From NCBI GenBank assembly GCA_964498065.1, contig CAZCFZ010000018.1:1-64000 (forward strand): a stretch of 64,000 nucleotides of DNA, read 5' to 3'. Each line of letters starts with the position of its first letter. Position 1 is the first letter of the stretch. The notes under the pieces were generated by a model. It did not search any database and had not been told where the DNA came from. It worked only from the letters and a program-made list of their open reading frames with translations. The position numbers were made by a program, and so were the translations under genes. Origin of the DNA: FEN-1297 sp964498065 (lineage in GTDB: Bacteria > Bacteroidota > Ignavibacteria > Ignavibacteriales > Ignavibacteriaceae). Positions 36,094 to 45,304 of the stretch are shown piece by piece.

Positions 36094-36151
36094 AAACCTT
36101 GAAGGTCGCTTTTGGCAAAGCCATCACTGTGTGAAAAAACCTTCAAGGTTT
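36094..36151. repeat. AACCTTGAAGGT hairpin between convergent genes
   Basis: Inverted arms AAACCTTGAAGGT-like (36094-36106) and ACCTTCAAGGTTT (36139-36151) flank a 32-base loop, and each arm is itself nearly palindromic. It may terminate both convergent genes, but no clear T run is present. Confidence 0.5.
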
Positions 36152-36166
36152 ATGTGAAGATTTAAA

Positions 36167-38185
36167 TTATTTTAACAATAAGAGCTTTTTAGTCGCTGTA
36201 AAATTTCCTACACTTAATTGATAAAAATAAACTCCGCTTGAAAGATTAGCTCCGTTAAATTCTACCTTATAATTTCCCGCTTTCTGTTCTTCGTTTACAA
36301 GTGTTGAAATCTCCCGCCCAAGTATGTCGTAAACTTTTAATGTTACTAACCCACCCCTTCCCCCTCCCGGGAGGGGACTGAGTGCTGATGATATTGAATA
36401 TTGTATTGTTGTTGAAGAATTGAAGGGATTAGGATAGTTTTGGTAAAGCGAAAAATATTTAGGTAAATAGTTTTTACCTGTTTCAACTGACGTAATACTT
36501 GAAATAGTTTTGTATATAACGCCTCTGCTTGATGTACCCGCATATAAATTTGTGTTATTAGCGGCTAAAGAAATAACCTCTGTATTAGAAGAATCAGGTA
36601 AGGTTTTTGCCCAGTTTGCTCCGTTATCCGTTGAGATAAAAATGTTTCCTGTAAGTGTTTTTGCATAAATGGTTGAGTTGTCAACTGCTAAAGCAACAAT
36701 ACCTAATTCTGTCAACCCATTATTTACACCAATCCAGTTTGCTCCATCATTCGTTGATAAGAATACACCGCTTGAGAAAGTGCCTGCAAAAATATCCGAA
36801 TCCGATGCTGCTAGACAGCTAATTCCTCGATCCGTTAAGCCATTATTTACTGCTTTCCAGGTTGCCCCGTCATCAGATGTAAGGAAAATACCTGGCCCAA
36901 TTGTGCCTGCAAAAATATATTTCCCCTTTACGGCCAACGCATAAGTACCTCCTAGGGCAGTTGTATTTGAGTCGATAGAAATCCAATTCTGTCCAAAGTC
37001 GGTTGATTTATAAACACCCCCGGCTAATATGCTTGCATATAAAGTTGAATCACTAATGACTACAGATTGAACTGTTGTCCCGCGTAAACCGTTATTTATC
37101 TGAAACCATGAATTACCATTATCTGTAGAATGAAATATGCCCATGGCATCTGTAGCAGCAAATATGTTTGAATCTAATACAGCAACTGAATTAACTTTTG
37201 TATTCTTCAATCCAGTATTTATCGCTTTCCAATTATTACCTTTATCTGTGGAGACAAATATTCCGCCGCCATAAGTACCTGCAAATATTGAAGAATCAAA
37301 TACTGTTAAAGCATTTATAGAAACACCCGGCAAAATAGTATCTGCAATTATCCAGGTATTTCCCAAATCCGTAGAGCGGTATACAATTCCATCGTTTGAA
37401 CACACAAACAGAGTTGAGTCTAAAACAGCCGAAGGACCAATATTTAAACTTGTAATTCCGTCAGCTGCATTCACCCAGCTTGCCCCGTTATTTGTAGATC
37501 GAAATACACCCCATGGACCTATACCCACTCCGTTACCGGTTGCATATATATTTGAGTCATATACTGAAATTGATTGAACCGACATATATCTCATACCTTC
37601 TTTAGCTGAAGTCCATGTCGTATCATTTACGCTGGAACGCATTACCCCTGTAAATGTACCGGCAAAAAGGTTAGTGTCTTTTACAGTTAAACATGTTACA
37701 TACATATTTATTAAACCGCTGGTATCGGGTTTCCAGTTATAGCCATAATTGGTTGATAAGTAAATTCCACGGCCAAGTGTACCTGCAAAAAGTCTGTTTC
37801 CGGAAACAGCAAGGCAATAAACCGGAATATTGGGAAAACCGTTTTGAACTCCTATCCAGGTTTCTCCGTTATTACGAGATAAGAATATGCCGCCTGTATA
37901 TAAAGGACCTGTTGTACCGGCAATCATATTAGGACCGCAGAATGTAATAGCATTTACAGTTAAACTGCCTAAACCTTTATTTAAGGGCAGCCAACTCTGT
38001 CCGCCGTTTTTTGAAACATATACACCTCCGCCGTCTGATGCCGCAAAAATATTTGAATCTTTTTTTGCAAACGATAAAATATACCCGCCTAGTGGTCCGT
38101 TAGTTTGTATCCATTGGGCATTTAAATCTGTTGTTACTTCAAACAAACAACATAAAATAGTAATTAATACAATAAAATTTTTCAT
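36167..38185 (-). CDS. Secreted BNR/photosynthesis-stability-like repeat protein with T9SS sorting domain (copy 1)
   Basis: A 672-residue protein with a signal peptide ending near DLNAQW. About a dozen tandem repeats of roughly 42 residues follow the pattern S-T-D-x-G-x-W plus a FAGT/GG-type strand (for example STDNGNSW, FAGTYGGGIFVS). These are BNR/sialidase- or VPS10-like beta-propeller blades. A T9SS sorting domain closes it (YQNYPNPFNSSTTIQYSI, SSGVYFYQLS). In that domain SSALSPLPGGGRGG is inserted between two strands, encoded by a palindromic repeat (36361-36376). A 214-base stretch is all but identical to the next gene. It is probably a surface adhesin or binding protein. Confidence 0.8.
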   Translation of the reverse strand: MKNFIVLITILCCLFEVTTDLNAQWIQTNGPLGGYILSFAKKDSNIFAASDGGGVYVSKNGGQSWLPLNKGLGSLTVNAITFCGPNMIAGTTGPLYTGGIFLSRNNGETWIGVQNGFPNIPVYCLAVSGNRLFAGTLGRGIYLSTNYGYNWKPDTSGLINMYVTCLTVKDTNLFAGTFTGVMRSSVNDTTWTSAKEGMRYMSVQSISVYDSNIYATGNGVGIGPWGVFRSTNNGASWVNAADGITSLNIGPSAVLDSTLFVCSNDGIVYRSTDLGNTWIIADTILPGVSINALTVFDSSIFAGTYGGGIFVSTDKGNNWKAINTGLKNTKVNSVAVLDSNIFAATDAMGIFHSTDNGNSWFQINNGLRGTTVQSVVISDSTLYASILAGGVYKSTDFGQNWISIDSNTTALGGTYALAVKGKYIFAGTIGPGIFLTSDDGATWKAVNNGLTDRGISCLAASDSDIFAGTFSSGVFLSTNDGANWIGVNNGLTELGIVALAVDNSTIYAKTLTGNIFISTDNGANWAKTLPDSSNTEVISLAANNTNLYAGTSSRGVIYKTISSITSVETGKNYLPKYFSLYQNYPNPFNSSTTIQYSISSALSPLPGGGRGGLVTLKVYDILGREISTLVNEEQKAGNYKVEFNGANLSSGVYFYQLSVGNFTATKKLLLLK
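36229..36442. repeat. 214-base block shared with 38459-38672
   Basis: By direct comparison 213 of 214 bases match the block at 38459-38672. It encodes most of the sorting domain of both proteins and includes the palindrome CCCCTCCCGGGAGGGG. The flanking coding sequence is only loosely similar, so recent gene conversion or segmental duplication is likely. Confidence 0.9.
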
Positions 38186-38396
38186 AATCTTTTCCCTATT
38201 TATGGTATGAATTAAATTATTTCTCTTTAATGTATTTTATTATTCCTCAACCGATACAAATAATTTCTTCCCGTTATTATTCCTCCTATATTTTTAAATT
38301 AATTTATAGTACAACAACATATTTTACTCGTTGCAATATCTCCCTCTCATAATTACTATTGTTAAAGAGGCATGAGCGCTTTACAAAGCAATTTAT

Positions 38397-40529
38397 TTAT
38401 TTTAATAATATCATTTCTTTTGTTAAAATAAAATTACCGGCTCTTAACTGATAAAAGTAAACTCCGCTTGAAAGATTAGCTCCGTTAAATTCTACCTTAT
38501 AATTTCCCGCTTTCTGTTCTTCGTTTACAAGTGTTGAAATCTCCCGCCCAAGTATGTCGTAAACTTTTAATGTTACTAACCCACCCCTTCCCCCTCCCGG
38601 GAGGGGACTGAGTGCTGATGATATTGAATATTGTATTGTTGTTGAAGGATTGAAGGGATTAGGATAGTTTTGAGAAAGAGAATATTTATCCGGAAGATCA
38701 TTTTGTTTTTCTTCAATTCCGGTTATCATTTCCGATAAAGGCCTAAACCAAACTCCGCTATGTGATGTTCCTGCAAAAAGATTTTTTCCGCTGACTGCAA
38801 GGTAATTTATAAAAGTATTTGTCAATCCAGTGTTTTCAGACGTCCATGTAATACCGTTGTTTGTAGAAAGGAAAACACCTCCGCCGGTCCCTGCAAAAAT
38901 ATTATTTCCACTTACCGCAAGCGAATTTACAGCATTATTTTTTAAACCCGAATCTGCCTCTACCCAAGTAGCTCCATTATTCGTGGAAAGGAAAATACCT
39001 ATGTCAGTCCCCGCAAAAATATTATTTCCGCTAAACACAATGGTATTAAAATCTTCTCTTAAGCTAGTATCTGTTTCCGTCCAACTGACTCCAGCATCAC
39101 TTGAATAAAAGATTTGATTTGGATAGCCATCAGAGGATATTACTAATAATTTAGGTCCACTGACCGCGAATGTTATAACATATTTAATTGACGAACCAGA
39201 ATTTGTCTCTGTCCAGTTGGTTCCGTAGTCAGTGGAAACAAAAAAACCATTCATTGTTCCGGCAAAAAGATAAATCCCGCTATATGCAAGGCTAAAAACC
39301 GGGTTGTATGTTGGGCCAAATATCACTTGTGTCCAATTAGTTCCGTTGTCGGTGGAATGAGAAAAACCATTCCATGTACCAATACCTATATTAGAACCTT
39401 TAGCCGCAATGGAAAAAACCTCAGAATTATTCAAATCTTTTTTTATTGAAGTCCAGTTGAGTCCGCTACTATTAGAAAGAAAAATTCCGCTGCGATAAGT
39501 GCCCGCATAGAGATTTGAGCCGCTGACTGCAAGACATAATACCTCTGTATTATTTAGACCAGTGTTTTCTACCGACCAATATGTACCGTTGTTTGTGGAT
39601 TGAAATACACCGTCATTTGTCCCCGCAAAAAGATTTGTCCCGCTGAATGCAAGTGAAGTAACATAAGTATTTGTTAATCCGGAATCTAACACAGCCCAGT
39701 CCACACCGTTGTCTGAAGAAAAAAAGACACCATTACTATAAGAGCCAGCAAAGATATTACTTCCGTTGACTGCGAAAGAAAAAATTATAGAACCAGACAA
39801 GCCTGTATAAGATGCTGACCAACTCTTGCCGCTGTCTGAAGAAAGAAAAATACCACCGGGTGTCGCTCCTGCAAAAAGGATATTCCCGCTTACAATTAGA
39901 GAGTAAACTGTTCTATTAAACAAACTTGTTTGTGTCCAACTTGTACCATTATTAGTGGAAAGAAAAACACCTCCAAAACCTTCATCGCCTGTCCCAGCAT
40001 AGAGCTTGGTTCCGTCAACAATAAGAGAATTAACTTCACGAATTATTAATCCTGAATCTTTCTCTGTCCAGCTATCACCATTGTTCGTGGAAAGGAAAAC
40101 TCCGTTAGGTGTTCCTGCAAAAAGATTCGTTCCGCTAACAGCAAGAGTTTGAATATTAGTATTTGTTAAACCTGAATCTACTTCTGTCCAATTAGCTCCG
40201 TTGTTCGAAGAAAGGAAGATGCCGTTCCACGTACCTGCAATAATATTAGTTCCGCTTATTGCAAGCGTTTGAACATCATAATTTTTTAAGCCTGTATTTA
40301 CTGATGTCCAATTAGCTCCATTATTCGTTGAAAGAAAAACACCACTGTGATTGGTCCCAGCAAACATATTTGTCCCGCTGACAGCAAGACACTGAATTAC
40401 TCCGCCGTAAGGTCCGTTAGTTTGAATCCATTGAGCATTTGTTATATTTGTTTGAATAGTAAATAGAAAGGATATTATAAGGACAAAATATCGAATTGTT
40501 CCGTAAAAATCGTAGATATTATTATTCAT
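38397..40529 (-). CDS. Secreted BNR/photosynthesis-stability-like repeat protein with T9SS sorting domain (copy 2)
   Basis: The frame reaches a TTG at 40541, but the ATG at 40529 is preceded by GGGGAA at good spacing and gives 710 residues. An N-terminal hydrophobic segment (IRYFVLIISFLFTIQ, ending TNAQW) exports it. About 14 repeats of roughly 40 residues read LSTNNGASW-like, then LAVSGTNLFAGT. These are BNR/VPS10-like propeller blades; their phrasing is more regular than in copy 1. The C-terminus is a T9SS sorting domain (SQNYPNPFNPSTTIQYSI) with the same SSALSPLPGGGRGG insertion, ending EMILLK. It is probably a surface protein with binding or adhesive function. A 211-base gap separates it from copy 1, so each probably has its own promoter. 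Confidence 0.82.
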   Translation of the reverse strand: MNNNIYDFYGTIRYFVLIISFLFTIQTNITNAQWIQTNGPYGGVIQCLAVSGTNMFAGTNHSGVFLSTNNGANWTSVNTGLKNYDVQTLAISGTNIIAGTWNGIFLSSNNGANWTEVDSGLTNTNIQTLAVSGTNLFAGTPNGVFLSTNNGDSWTEKDSGLIIREVNSLIVDGTKLYAGTGDEGFGGVFLSTNNGTSWTQTSLFNRTVYSLIVSGNILFAGATPGGIFLSSDSGKSWSASYTGLSGSIIFSFAVNGSNIFAGSYSNGVFFSSDNGVDWAVLDSGLTNTYVTSLAFSGTNLFAGTNDGVFQSTNNGTYWSVENTGLNNTEVLCLAVSGSNLYAGTYRSGIFLSNSSGLNWTSIKKDLNNSEVFSIAAKGSNIGIGTWNGFSHSTDNGTNWTQVIFGPTYNPVFSLAYSGIYLFAGTMNGFFVSTDYGTNWTETNSGSSIKYVITFAVSGPKLLVISSDGYPNQIFYSSDAGVSWTETDTSLREDFNTIVFSGNNIFAGTDIGIFLSTNNGATWVEADSGLKNNAVNSLAVSGNNIFAGTGGGVFLSTNNGITWTSENTGLTNTFINYLAVSGKNLFAGTSHSGVWFRPLSEMITGIEEKQNDLPDKYSLSQNYPNPFNPSTTIQYSISSALSPLPGGGRGGLVTLKVYDILGREISTLVNEEQKAGNYKVEFNGANLSSGVYFYQLRAGNFILTKEMILLK
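38459..38672. repeat. 214-base block shared with 36229-36442
   Basis: Partner of the block in the neighbouring gene. The single difference changes one codon (Pro here, Ser there) in the NPFN-x-STT motif. Confidence 0.9.
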
Positions 40530-40557
40530 ATCATTCCCCAATTGTCTATTTGTAAAA

Positions 40558-40589
40558 CAAATCTAAATATGAAATAACTAAACGGCAAG
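40558..40589 (-). promoter_or_regulatory. Candidate Bacteroidota-type promoter for the repeat protein gene
   Basis: On the minus strand CTTG (40586-40589), 20 bases, then TAGATTTG (40558-40565) fits the TTTG/TANNTTTG consensus except for one base in the -33 box. The expected start of transcription is near 40550, about 20 bases before the ATG at 40529. Confidence 0.4.
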
Positions 40590-41107
40590 CGTTATTTTAA
40601 AATAAGTGTAATGCCTTAATTAATAGTAGAAGAACTTGTATATGAGTAAATACATAAGTAGTTCTAATTACTGTTTTATTTTTTGAATATTTCATCTATA
40701 ATTGAGAAGGTAATAAGGTTTTTATTCTCTTCTGCTTTATTGGCTCCTAAGGTTAATGACATAAATAAAGTCTCTTTCTTTATAAATTGTGAGGTCATAT
40801 TATTTATTATGATATACATTTAAATAATTTGATACGAATCTAATTTTTATAGCAAATCTTATTTTTCTGTCCGAACTTTAGTAACTGGAACTGACACCGT
40901 ATACCTTAACCTTATTACCTTATTTATTTGTATCAATAGTAGTAAAGATAACTTATCCATAATTTCTACTATTCATTTTAGCAAGCAAATTTATTTCCAC
41001 TATTTAGTGAGGTGATACAACTAAAGATTAATGGTTCAAAATTTTAACAAGACATCAACTTGGTGAGGAGAAAAGAGGGGGAAAAGCACTGTTAAAAATA
41101 AAAAGCA
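40590..41107. other. Intergenic region, no gene seen
   Basis: About 520 AT-rich bases lie upstream of the repeat protein gene and downstream of the small ORF at 41241. There is no RNA signature or convincing open frame. A GAGGAGAAAAGAGGGGGAAA purine-rich patch near 41064-41083 stands out. Confidence 0.35.
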
Positions 41108-41236
41108 GAAAACTACCTCCTAAAATATACCGGCTCATTTGAACAAAGCAATTTAGCAATAGAGCCATTTTCAGTCGGAGGTAGACTTCAAAATCGATAC
41201 CGTCTCAGGAAGAGATGAGCTTTTGGCTCAAATAAC
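41108..41236. other. Structured non-coding segment with nested stems
   Basis: Complementary arms CTACCTCC (near 41113-41120) and GGAGGTAG (near 41177-41184) enclose GGCTC/GAGCC arms, and a further stem TGAGC/GCTCA lies at about 41216-41230. The last stem falls just after the stop of the minus-strand ORF at 41241. It could be a small structured RNA, a relic of a palindromic element or a 3' UTR. It matches no riboswitch or housekeeping RNA I recognise. Confidence 0.3.
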
Positions 41237-41240
41237 TTAT

Positions 41241-41453
41241 CTAGAAAAAGAAATCCCTAACTTCAACTTCTATTGCATCCGGGTCGTATTTGTGAAGGAA
41301 GTTTATAAACTCCCTGGCAAAGACTTTATCTTTGTTTTCTTTTTTGAACTTTTCTACAAGGTCCTCAAGTTCCTGATGCTCCAAAGAAGTATTTACGTAA
41401 TGCTTTTCTTCGTGATCGTCGAAGAACCTGTATATAATGCATGTTTTTTCCAT
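41241..41453 (-). CDS. Small conserved-looking hypothetical protein at the end of the ETF operon
   Basis: A 70-residue acidic, charged protein (MEKTCIIYRFFDDHEEK, HQELEDLVEKFKKE, YDPDAIEVEVRDFFF) with no signal peptide or membrane segment. The ATG at 41453 has GGGGAT as ribosome site and lies 17 bases after the stop of the acyl-CoA dehydrogenase gene, so it is in the same transcript. The alternating charged/hydrophobic pattern favours this frame over the opposite-strand open frame. I do not recognise a family. It could be an accessory or regulator of the ETF/dehydrogenase module. Confidence 0.6.
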   Translation of the reverse strand: MEKTCIIYRFFDDHEEKHYVNTSLEHQELEDLVEKFKKENKDKVFAREFINFLHKYDPDAIEVEVRDFFF

Positions 41454-41470
41454 GGGAATCCCCGCATTAA

Positions 41471-43192
41471 TTAAATTAAAATTGTGTCTGCATAAAGTAT
41501 ATCGGAATATAATTCATTTTTAATTGATTCGGCATTTTTTCTTGCCTTTGCAATCGCATCTAGAATATATCTTCTTGCAGTAAATACTTTTTTCTGATCT
41601 TCATTTGCTTCGTTAAGGAGTAAAAACCCGATATAAATGTAAGCATACATCTCAACAAGATCTTTTGATGCAACATCCTGAAGATTTACATCTTTTCTTT
41701 CTTTAATATATTTCAGGCAGTCGTTAAACATTTCCCGGATTTCCTTTAAAACATCCAGAAGCTTAATTAAGCTTCCTTTATATTCCTTTTTCTCCCATAC
41801 ATCAAAATATTCGGCCAGGACATTATTAATAACGCCTCCCGCCGCGGCTACAATCTGCAGCTGGGATGTGCCTTCATATATATTTGTAATACGTGCATCT
41901 CTTGCAAGTCTTTCCACGTTGAATTCTTTCATGTAGCCGGTTCCGCCGTGAATCTGCAGTGCATCATAGGTTATTTTATTTGCCGACTCACTTAATAAAT
42001 ATTTTGTCATAGGAGTTAATAATGCTACAATCTTATTGGTTTCTTTCAGCTTTTCATTTTCTTCTGCTAACGGCTTTTTCATCGCTTTTAATTTCTCTAC
42101 AAGATCATCGTATTTTTCTTTTTTATCAAGCCAGACGCATGTTGAATAGAAGAGCGACCTGTTGGCCTCCAGAGTCACACGCATGTCAATCAGCATATTT
42201 GAAATAACCGGTAAGTTATAAATCGGCTTTCCGAACTGTTCTCTTGCCTTTGCATATTTTAAAGCTTCTTCATAAGCCTGCTGGGAGATGCCGAGAGACT
42301 GCGCACCTATTCCTACTCTTGCCCTGTTCATTAAGTACATAACATACTTTAACAAACCGAATCTTCGTGTTCCGATTAATTGTGCCGGTGTATCGTTAAA
42401 CTGCAACTCGCAGGTTGGTGAGCCGTGGATGCCGAGCTTATGTTCTATTCTCCGGACTTTTATTGTTTCATCGCCGTAACATGCAAACATGCTTAACCCG
42501 CGGGCATCTTTAGTACCGGGTTCAGTTCTTGCAAGTACCAGCAATACCTGTCCGTTGCCGTTTGTAATAAATCTTTTTACTCCGCGCAAAAACCATTTAC
42601 CTTTTTCATCCTGGTAAGCACTTAACTTAACCGCCTGTAAGTCCGATCCAGCATCCGGCTCTGTAAGCGCCATAGCGCCTGTATATTTTCCGGAAGAAAA
42701 TCCGGGAAGATATTCTTCTTTTTGATTATCATTTGCAAACTGGGCAATTGTTTTACCGATATCCTGCAGTCCGAAAAGATTCATTAAAGAAGCATCGGCT
42801 CTTGAAATCATTTCAACAGCCATCATGTAAATTGTAGTCGGGAAATTAAGCCCGCCGTATTCCCGCGGCAAAATCATTCCCATCATTTCGGCTTTGGAAA
42901 GCATGTCCAGAGCTTCTTTTGTCCCTTTAGCATAACTAACCTTGCCGTTTTCAAACAATGCGCCTTCCTGATCAATATCCGGCGCTCTGGGAGCTATATA
43001 ACTAGCTGCAATATCGCCGATAACTTCCAGAACTCTTCTATAATTTTCAACTGCGTCTTCATAATTAACCGGGGCATAATTATATTTTTCCGCTTGTGTA
43101 TAATTGTCTTCCGTAAGCTCCACAACTCGCCTAAGGTCAAGATGTTCAAACTGGTAAAGGATATCCGGGTTATCTAAAAAATAATTCGCCAT
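41471..43192 (-). CDS. Acyl-CoA dehydrogenase family protein
   Basis: A 573-residue FAD enzyme. The N-terminal helical domain is followed by MALTEPDAGSDL (about 173-184, beta-domain start) and KRFITNGNG. The C-terminal domain has YAKAREQFGKPI, ALQIHGGTGY and EFNVERLARDARITNIYEGT, where the glutamate of YEGT is the likely catalytic base of some family members. A C-terminal extension of about 130 residues beyond the usual 380-450 is helical. It oxidises an acyl-CoA and passes electrons to the EtfAB pair encoded immediately upstream (4-base gap to etfA). The substrate is not determinable. Confidence 0.92.
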   Translation of the reverse strand: MANYFLDNPDILYQFEHLDLRRVVELTEDNYTQAEKYNYAPVNYEDAVENYRRVLEVIGDIAASYIAPRAPDIDQEGALFENGKVSYAKGTKEALDMLSKAEMMGMILPREYGGLNFPTTIYMMAVEMISRADASLMNLFGLQDIGKTIAQFANDNQKEEYLPGFSSGKYTGAMALTEPDAGSDLQAVKLSAYQDEKGKWFLRGVKRFITNGNGQVLLVLARTEPGTKDARGLSMFACYGDETIKVRRIEHKLGIHGSPTCELQFNDTPAQLIGTRRFGLLKYVMYLMNRARVGIGAQSLGISQQAYEEALKYAKAREQFGKPIYNLPVISNMLIDMRVTLEANRSLFYSTCVWLDKKEKYDDLVEKLKAMKKPLAEENEKLKETNKIVALLTPMTKYLLSESANKITYDALQIHGGTGYMKEFNVERLARDARITNIYEGTSQLQIVAAAGGVINNVLAEYFDVWEKKEYKGSLIKLLDVLKEIREMFNDCLKYIKERKDVNLQDVASKDLVEMYAYIYIGFLLLNEANEDQKKVFTARRYILDAIAKARKNAESIKNELYSDILYADTILI

Positions 43193-43196
43193 AATT

Positions 43197-44207
43197 TTAT
43201 CTCAGCTTCTGCTTAAAAACATTGATGAACATTGGAATTATCTGCATTGCATCTCCGACAATTCCGTAATGAGCAATACCAAATATCGGCGCATCGGGAT
43301 CGGTGTTAATTGCAATAATCTTATTTGATTCGGCCATTCCTGCTCTATGCTGAATTGCCCCGGAAATTCCGCATGCAATATATAATTTCGGTCTGACGGT
43401 TACCCCCGTCTGTCCGACTTGATGATCATGTGAAATAAATCCTGCGTCAACAGCTGCACGCGAACCGGCTACTTCACCGCCAAGCACGTCTGCAAGTTCG
43501 TGAATCAGGTTGAAATTTTCCCTTGTTCCCAAGCCGTATCCGCCTGAAACAATAATCGACGCAGCTTTAAGATTTACTTTGCTTTCTTCTCTGTGCTGTT
43601 CAATTATTTTAATGATATCATCCAATCCGTCAGGCTGATAATCTATTTTTGTAACCTTTCCTTTAACAGGTTTATCCAGCGGTTCAAGACGCATAACGCC
43701 TTCTCTTACCGTTGCCATCTGCGTGGGATTGTCGGGAGTAATAATTGTAGCAATAATATTTCCGCCGAATGCCGGTCTTATCTGGAGGAGTAAATCTTCA
43801 TAATCTTTTTTAAGATACTTAACATTAGAGATTTGAAGATCGGTGCAGTCTGCAGTTAAGCCGCTTTTGGTATGAGAAGCTACCCGCGGGGCAAGATCCC
43901 TTCCGATAATTGTCGCACCGAAAAGTACAACGCGCGGAGAATGCTTTTCCACAAGCTCATTTAAGATACGGCTGTAGGGCATGGTTTTGTAATGCTCAAG
44001 CTCAGGATGATCTATAGTTAAAACTTCTTCCGCACCGTACTTAAAAGTTTCTTCAATTATATTATTTACATTATAGCCGATTACAACGGCTTTTAAACTT
44101 CCATTAAGAGTTTCCGCAAGCTTTCTGCCTTTGGATAAAAGCTCGAAGCTTACGTCGGCAGGCTTGCCGTTTCTTTGTTCGATGAAAACCCAAACATCTT
44201 TATTCAT
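43197..44207 (-). CDS. etfA: Electron transfer flavoprotein alpha subunit
   Basis: A frame from a TTG at 44228 overlaps etfB, but the family N-terminus MNKDVWVFIEQRNGKPAD starts at the ATG at 44207, giving 336 residues and a 13-base gap to etfB. The C-terminal FAD-binding segment is present (SGGYGLGTRENF, GSRAAVDAGF, VGQTGVTVRPKLYIACGISG, KIIAINTDPDAPIF). With EtfB it forms the soluble FAD heterodimer that takes electrons from acyl-CoA dehydrogenases. It sits between etfB and the dehydrogenase gene, so the three form one functional unit. Confidence 0.95.
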   Translation of the reverse strand: MNKDVWVFIEQRNGKPADVSFELLSKGRKLAETLNGSLKAVVIGYNVNNIIEETFKYGAEEVLTIDHPELEHYKTMPYSRILNELVEKHSPRVVLFGATIIGRDLAPRVASHTKSGLTADCTDLQISNVKYLKKDYEDLLLQIRPAFGGNIIATIITPDNPTQMATVREGVMRLEPLDKPVKGKVTKIDYQPDGLDDIIKIIEQHREESKVNLKAASIIVSGGYGLGTRENFNLIHELADVLGGEVAGSRAAVDAGFISHDHQVGQTGVTVRPKLYIACGISGAIQHRAGMAESNKIIAINTDPDAPIFGIAHYGIVGDAMQIIPMFINVFKQKLR

Positions 44208-44220
44208 TGTTTCTAAAATT

Positions 44221-45111
44221 TTAACCAAGGATATGATCTTCCATTAATTTATCAATTAAAATACCGATTCCCGTTTTAGAAGGCTCTATCATTTCATGAT
44301 TGCCGCCTGCTAAAACTACCGATTGTATTTTATGTACTTTTGTAGGCGAACCGTGTACCCCGCATCTTTTCTCATCGAGCTTTAGATCATCCATTGTAAG
44401 AGTCTGAATATATAACTGTTTCGAAACATATTCGTCCTTAAGCTGATCGATATAAAGCAGAGAATTGCCTTCGGTTAATTTTTCAAGTTCAATTAATGTT
44501 TTTGCATTCTTATATGCCATAACTCTTTTTGCTTTATAAGGTCGCGGGAATGATGCATCCTTTAAAACAGTAATTAAAACGGGAAGCTTCGATTCAAGTA
44601 TTTCGTATCCGCCTTCTATTTTTCTTTTAATTTTTACGCTCGATTCGCTTACATCCAGTATTTCTTCCGCATAAGTAATTTGAGGTATGTTTAATTTTTC
44701 TGCTGTCTGCGGACCGACCTGCGCAGTATCTCCGTCGATAGCCTGCCTGCCTGCAAAAACGAAATCGTATTTACCTAATTTATTTATTGCTTCGGAAAGC
44801 ACATAAGAAGTGGCAAGTGTATCTGCACCGGCAAATTTTCTGTCACTTATCAGCACAGCTTCATCGGCGCCCATATAAAGACATTCTCTAAGAATATCGG
44901 AGGCACGCGGCGGCCCCATTGTAATTACCGTAACCTTCCCGCCGAATTTGTCTTTTATTTGCAAGGCAAGCTCGAGAGCAACTCTATCTTCATGATTAAA
45001 AATAGCCGGCAGTTTCGCCCTGTTTACGGTACCGTCGTCTTTCATTACCTGCCCGGAAATGTTGGCAGTATCCGGTACCTGTTTCACCATTACTATACTA
45101 TGTAAGTCCAT
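44221..45111 (-). CDS. etfB: Electron transfer flavoprotein beta subunit
   Basis: A 296-residue protein with VMVKQVPDTANISGQV at the start, ALELALQIKDKFGGKVTVITMGP, ADTLATSYVLSEAI and FVFAGRQAIDGDTAQVGPQ. It is longer than most EtfB (about 250) by a C-terminal tail (from about 250, CGVHGSPTKVHKIQSVV) similar to the larger group II type. It is the first gene of the operon etfB-etfA-acyl-CoA dehydrogenase-small ORF. Its upstream region holds four copies of a 14-base motif. Confidence 0.94.
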   Translation of the reverse strand: MDLHSIVMVKQVPDTANISGQVMKDDGTVNRAKLPAIFNHEDRVALELALQIKDKFGGKVTVITMGPPRASDILRECLYMGADEAVLISDRKFAGADTLATSYVLSEAINKLGKYDFVFAGRQAIDGDTAQVGPQTAEKLNIPQITYAEEILDVSESSVKIKRKIEGGYEILESKLPVLITVLKDASFPRPYKAKRVMAYKNAKTLIELEKLTEGNSLLYIDQLKDEYVSKQLYIQTLTMDDLKLDEKRCGVHGSPTKVHKIQSVVLAGGNHEMIEPSKTGIGILIDKLMEDHILG

Positions 45112-45304
45112 AAATCCCCGAAAATTTGACGGGACAAAATTACAAAAATTATTTGTGGTTTAACAATTTTTCAGCTAAAAAATATGATTCAAAATTAGTA
45201 ATAATTTTAGCAGGAAATTAAATTATTTAATTGCAATGTTTTAAGGGTTTGGTTTATTTTAAGAAAATTTATTTTTTGGAAGATTTTCCGGGACCAAAGT
45301 ACTT

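Noticed and set aside
41223..41474. 83-codon open frame on the plus strand opposite the small ORF
   Set aside because: Hydrophobic, Phe-rich shadow with no ribosome site; the minus-strand frame has a normal charged composition, a ribosome site and an operon position.
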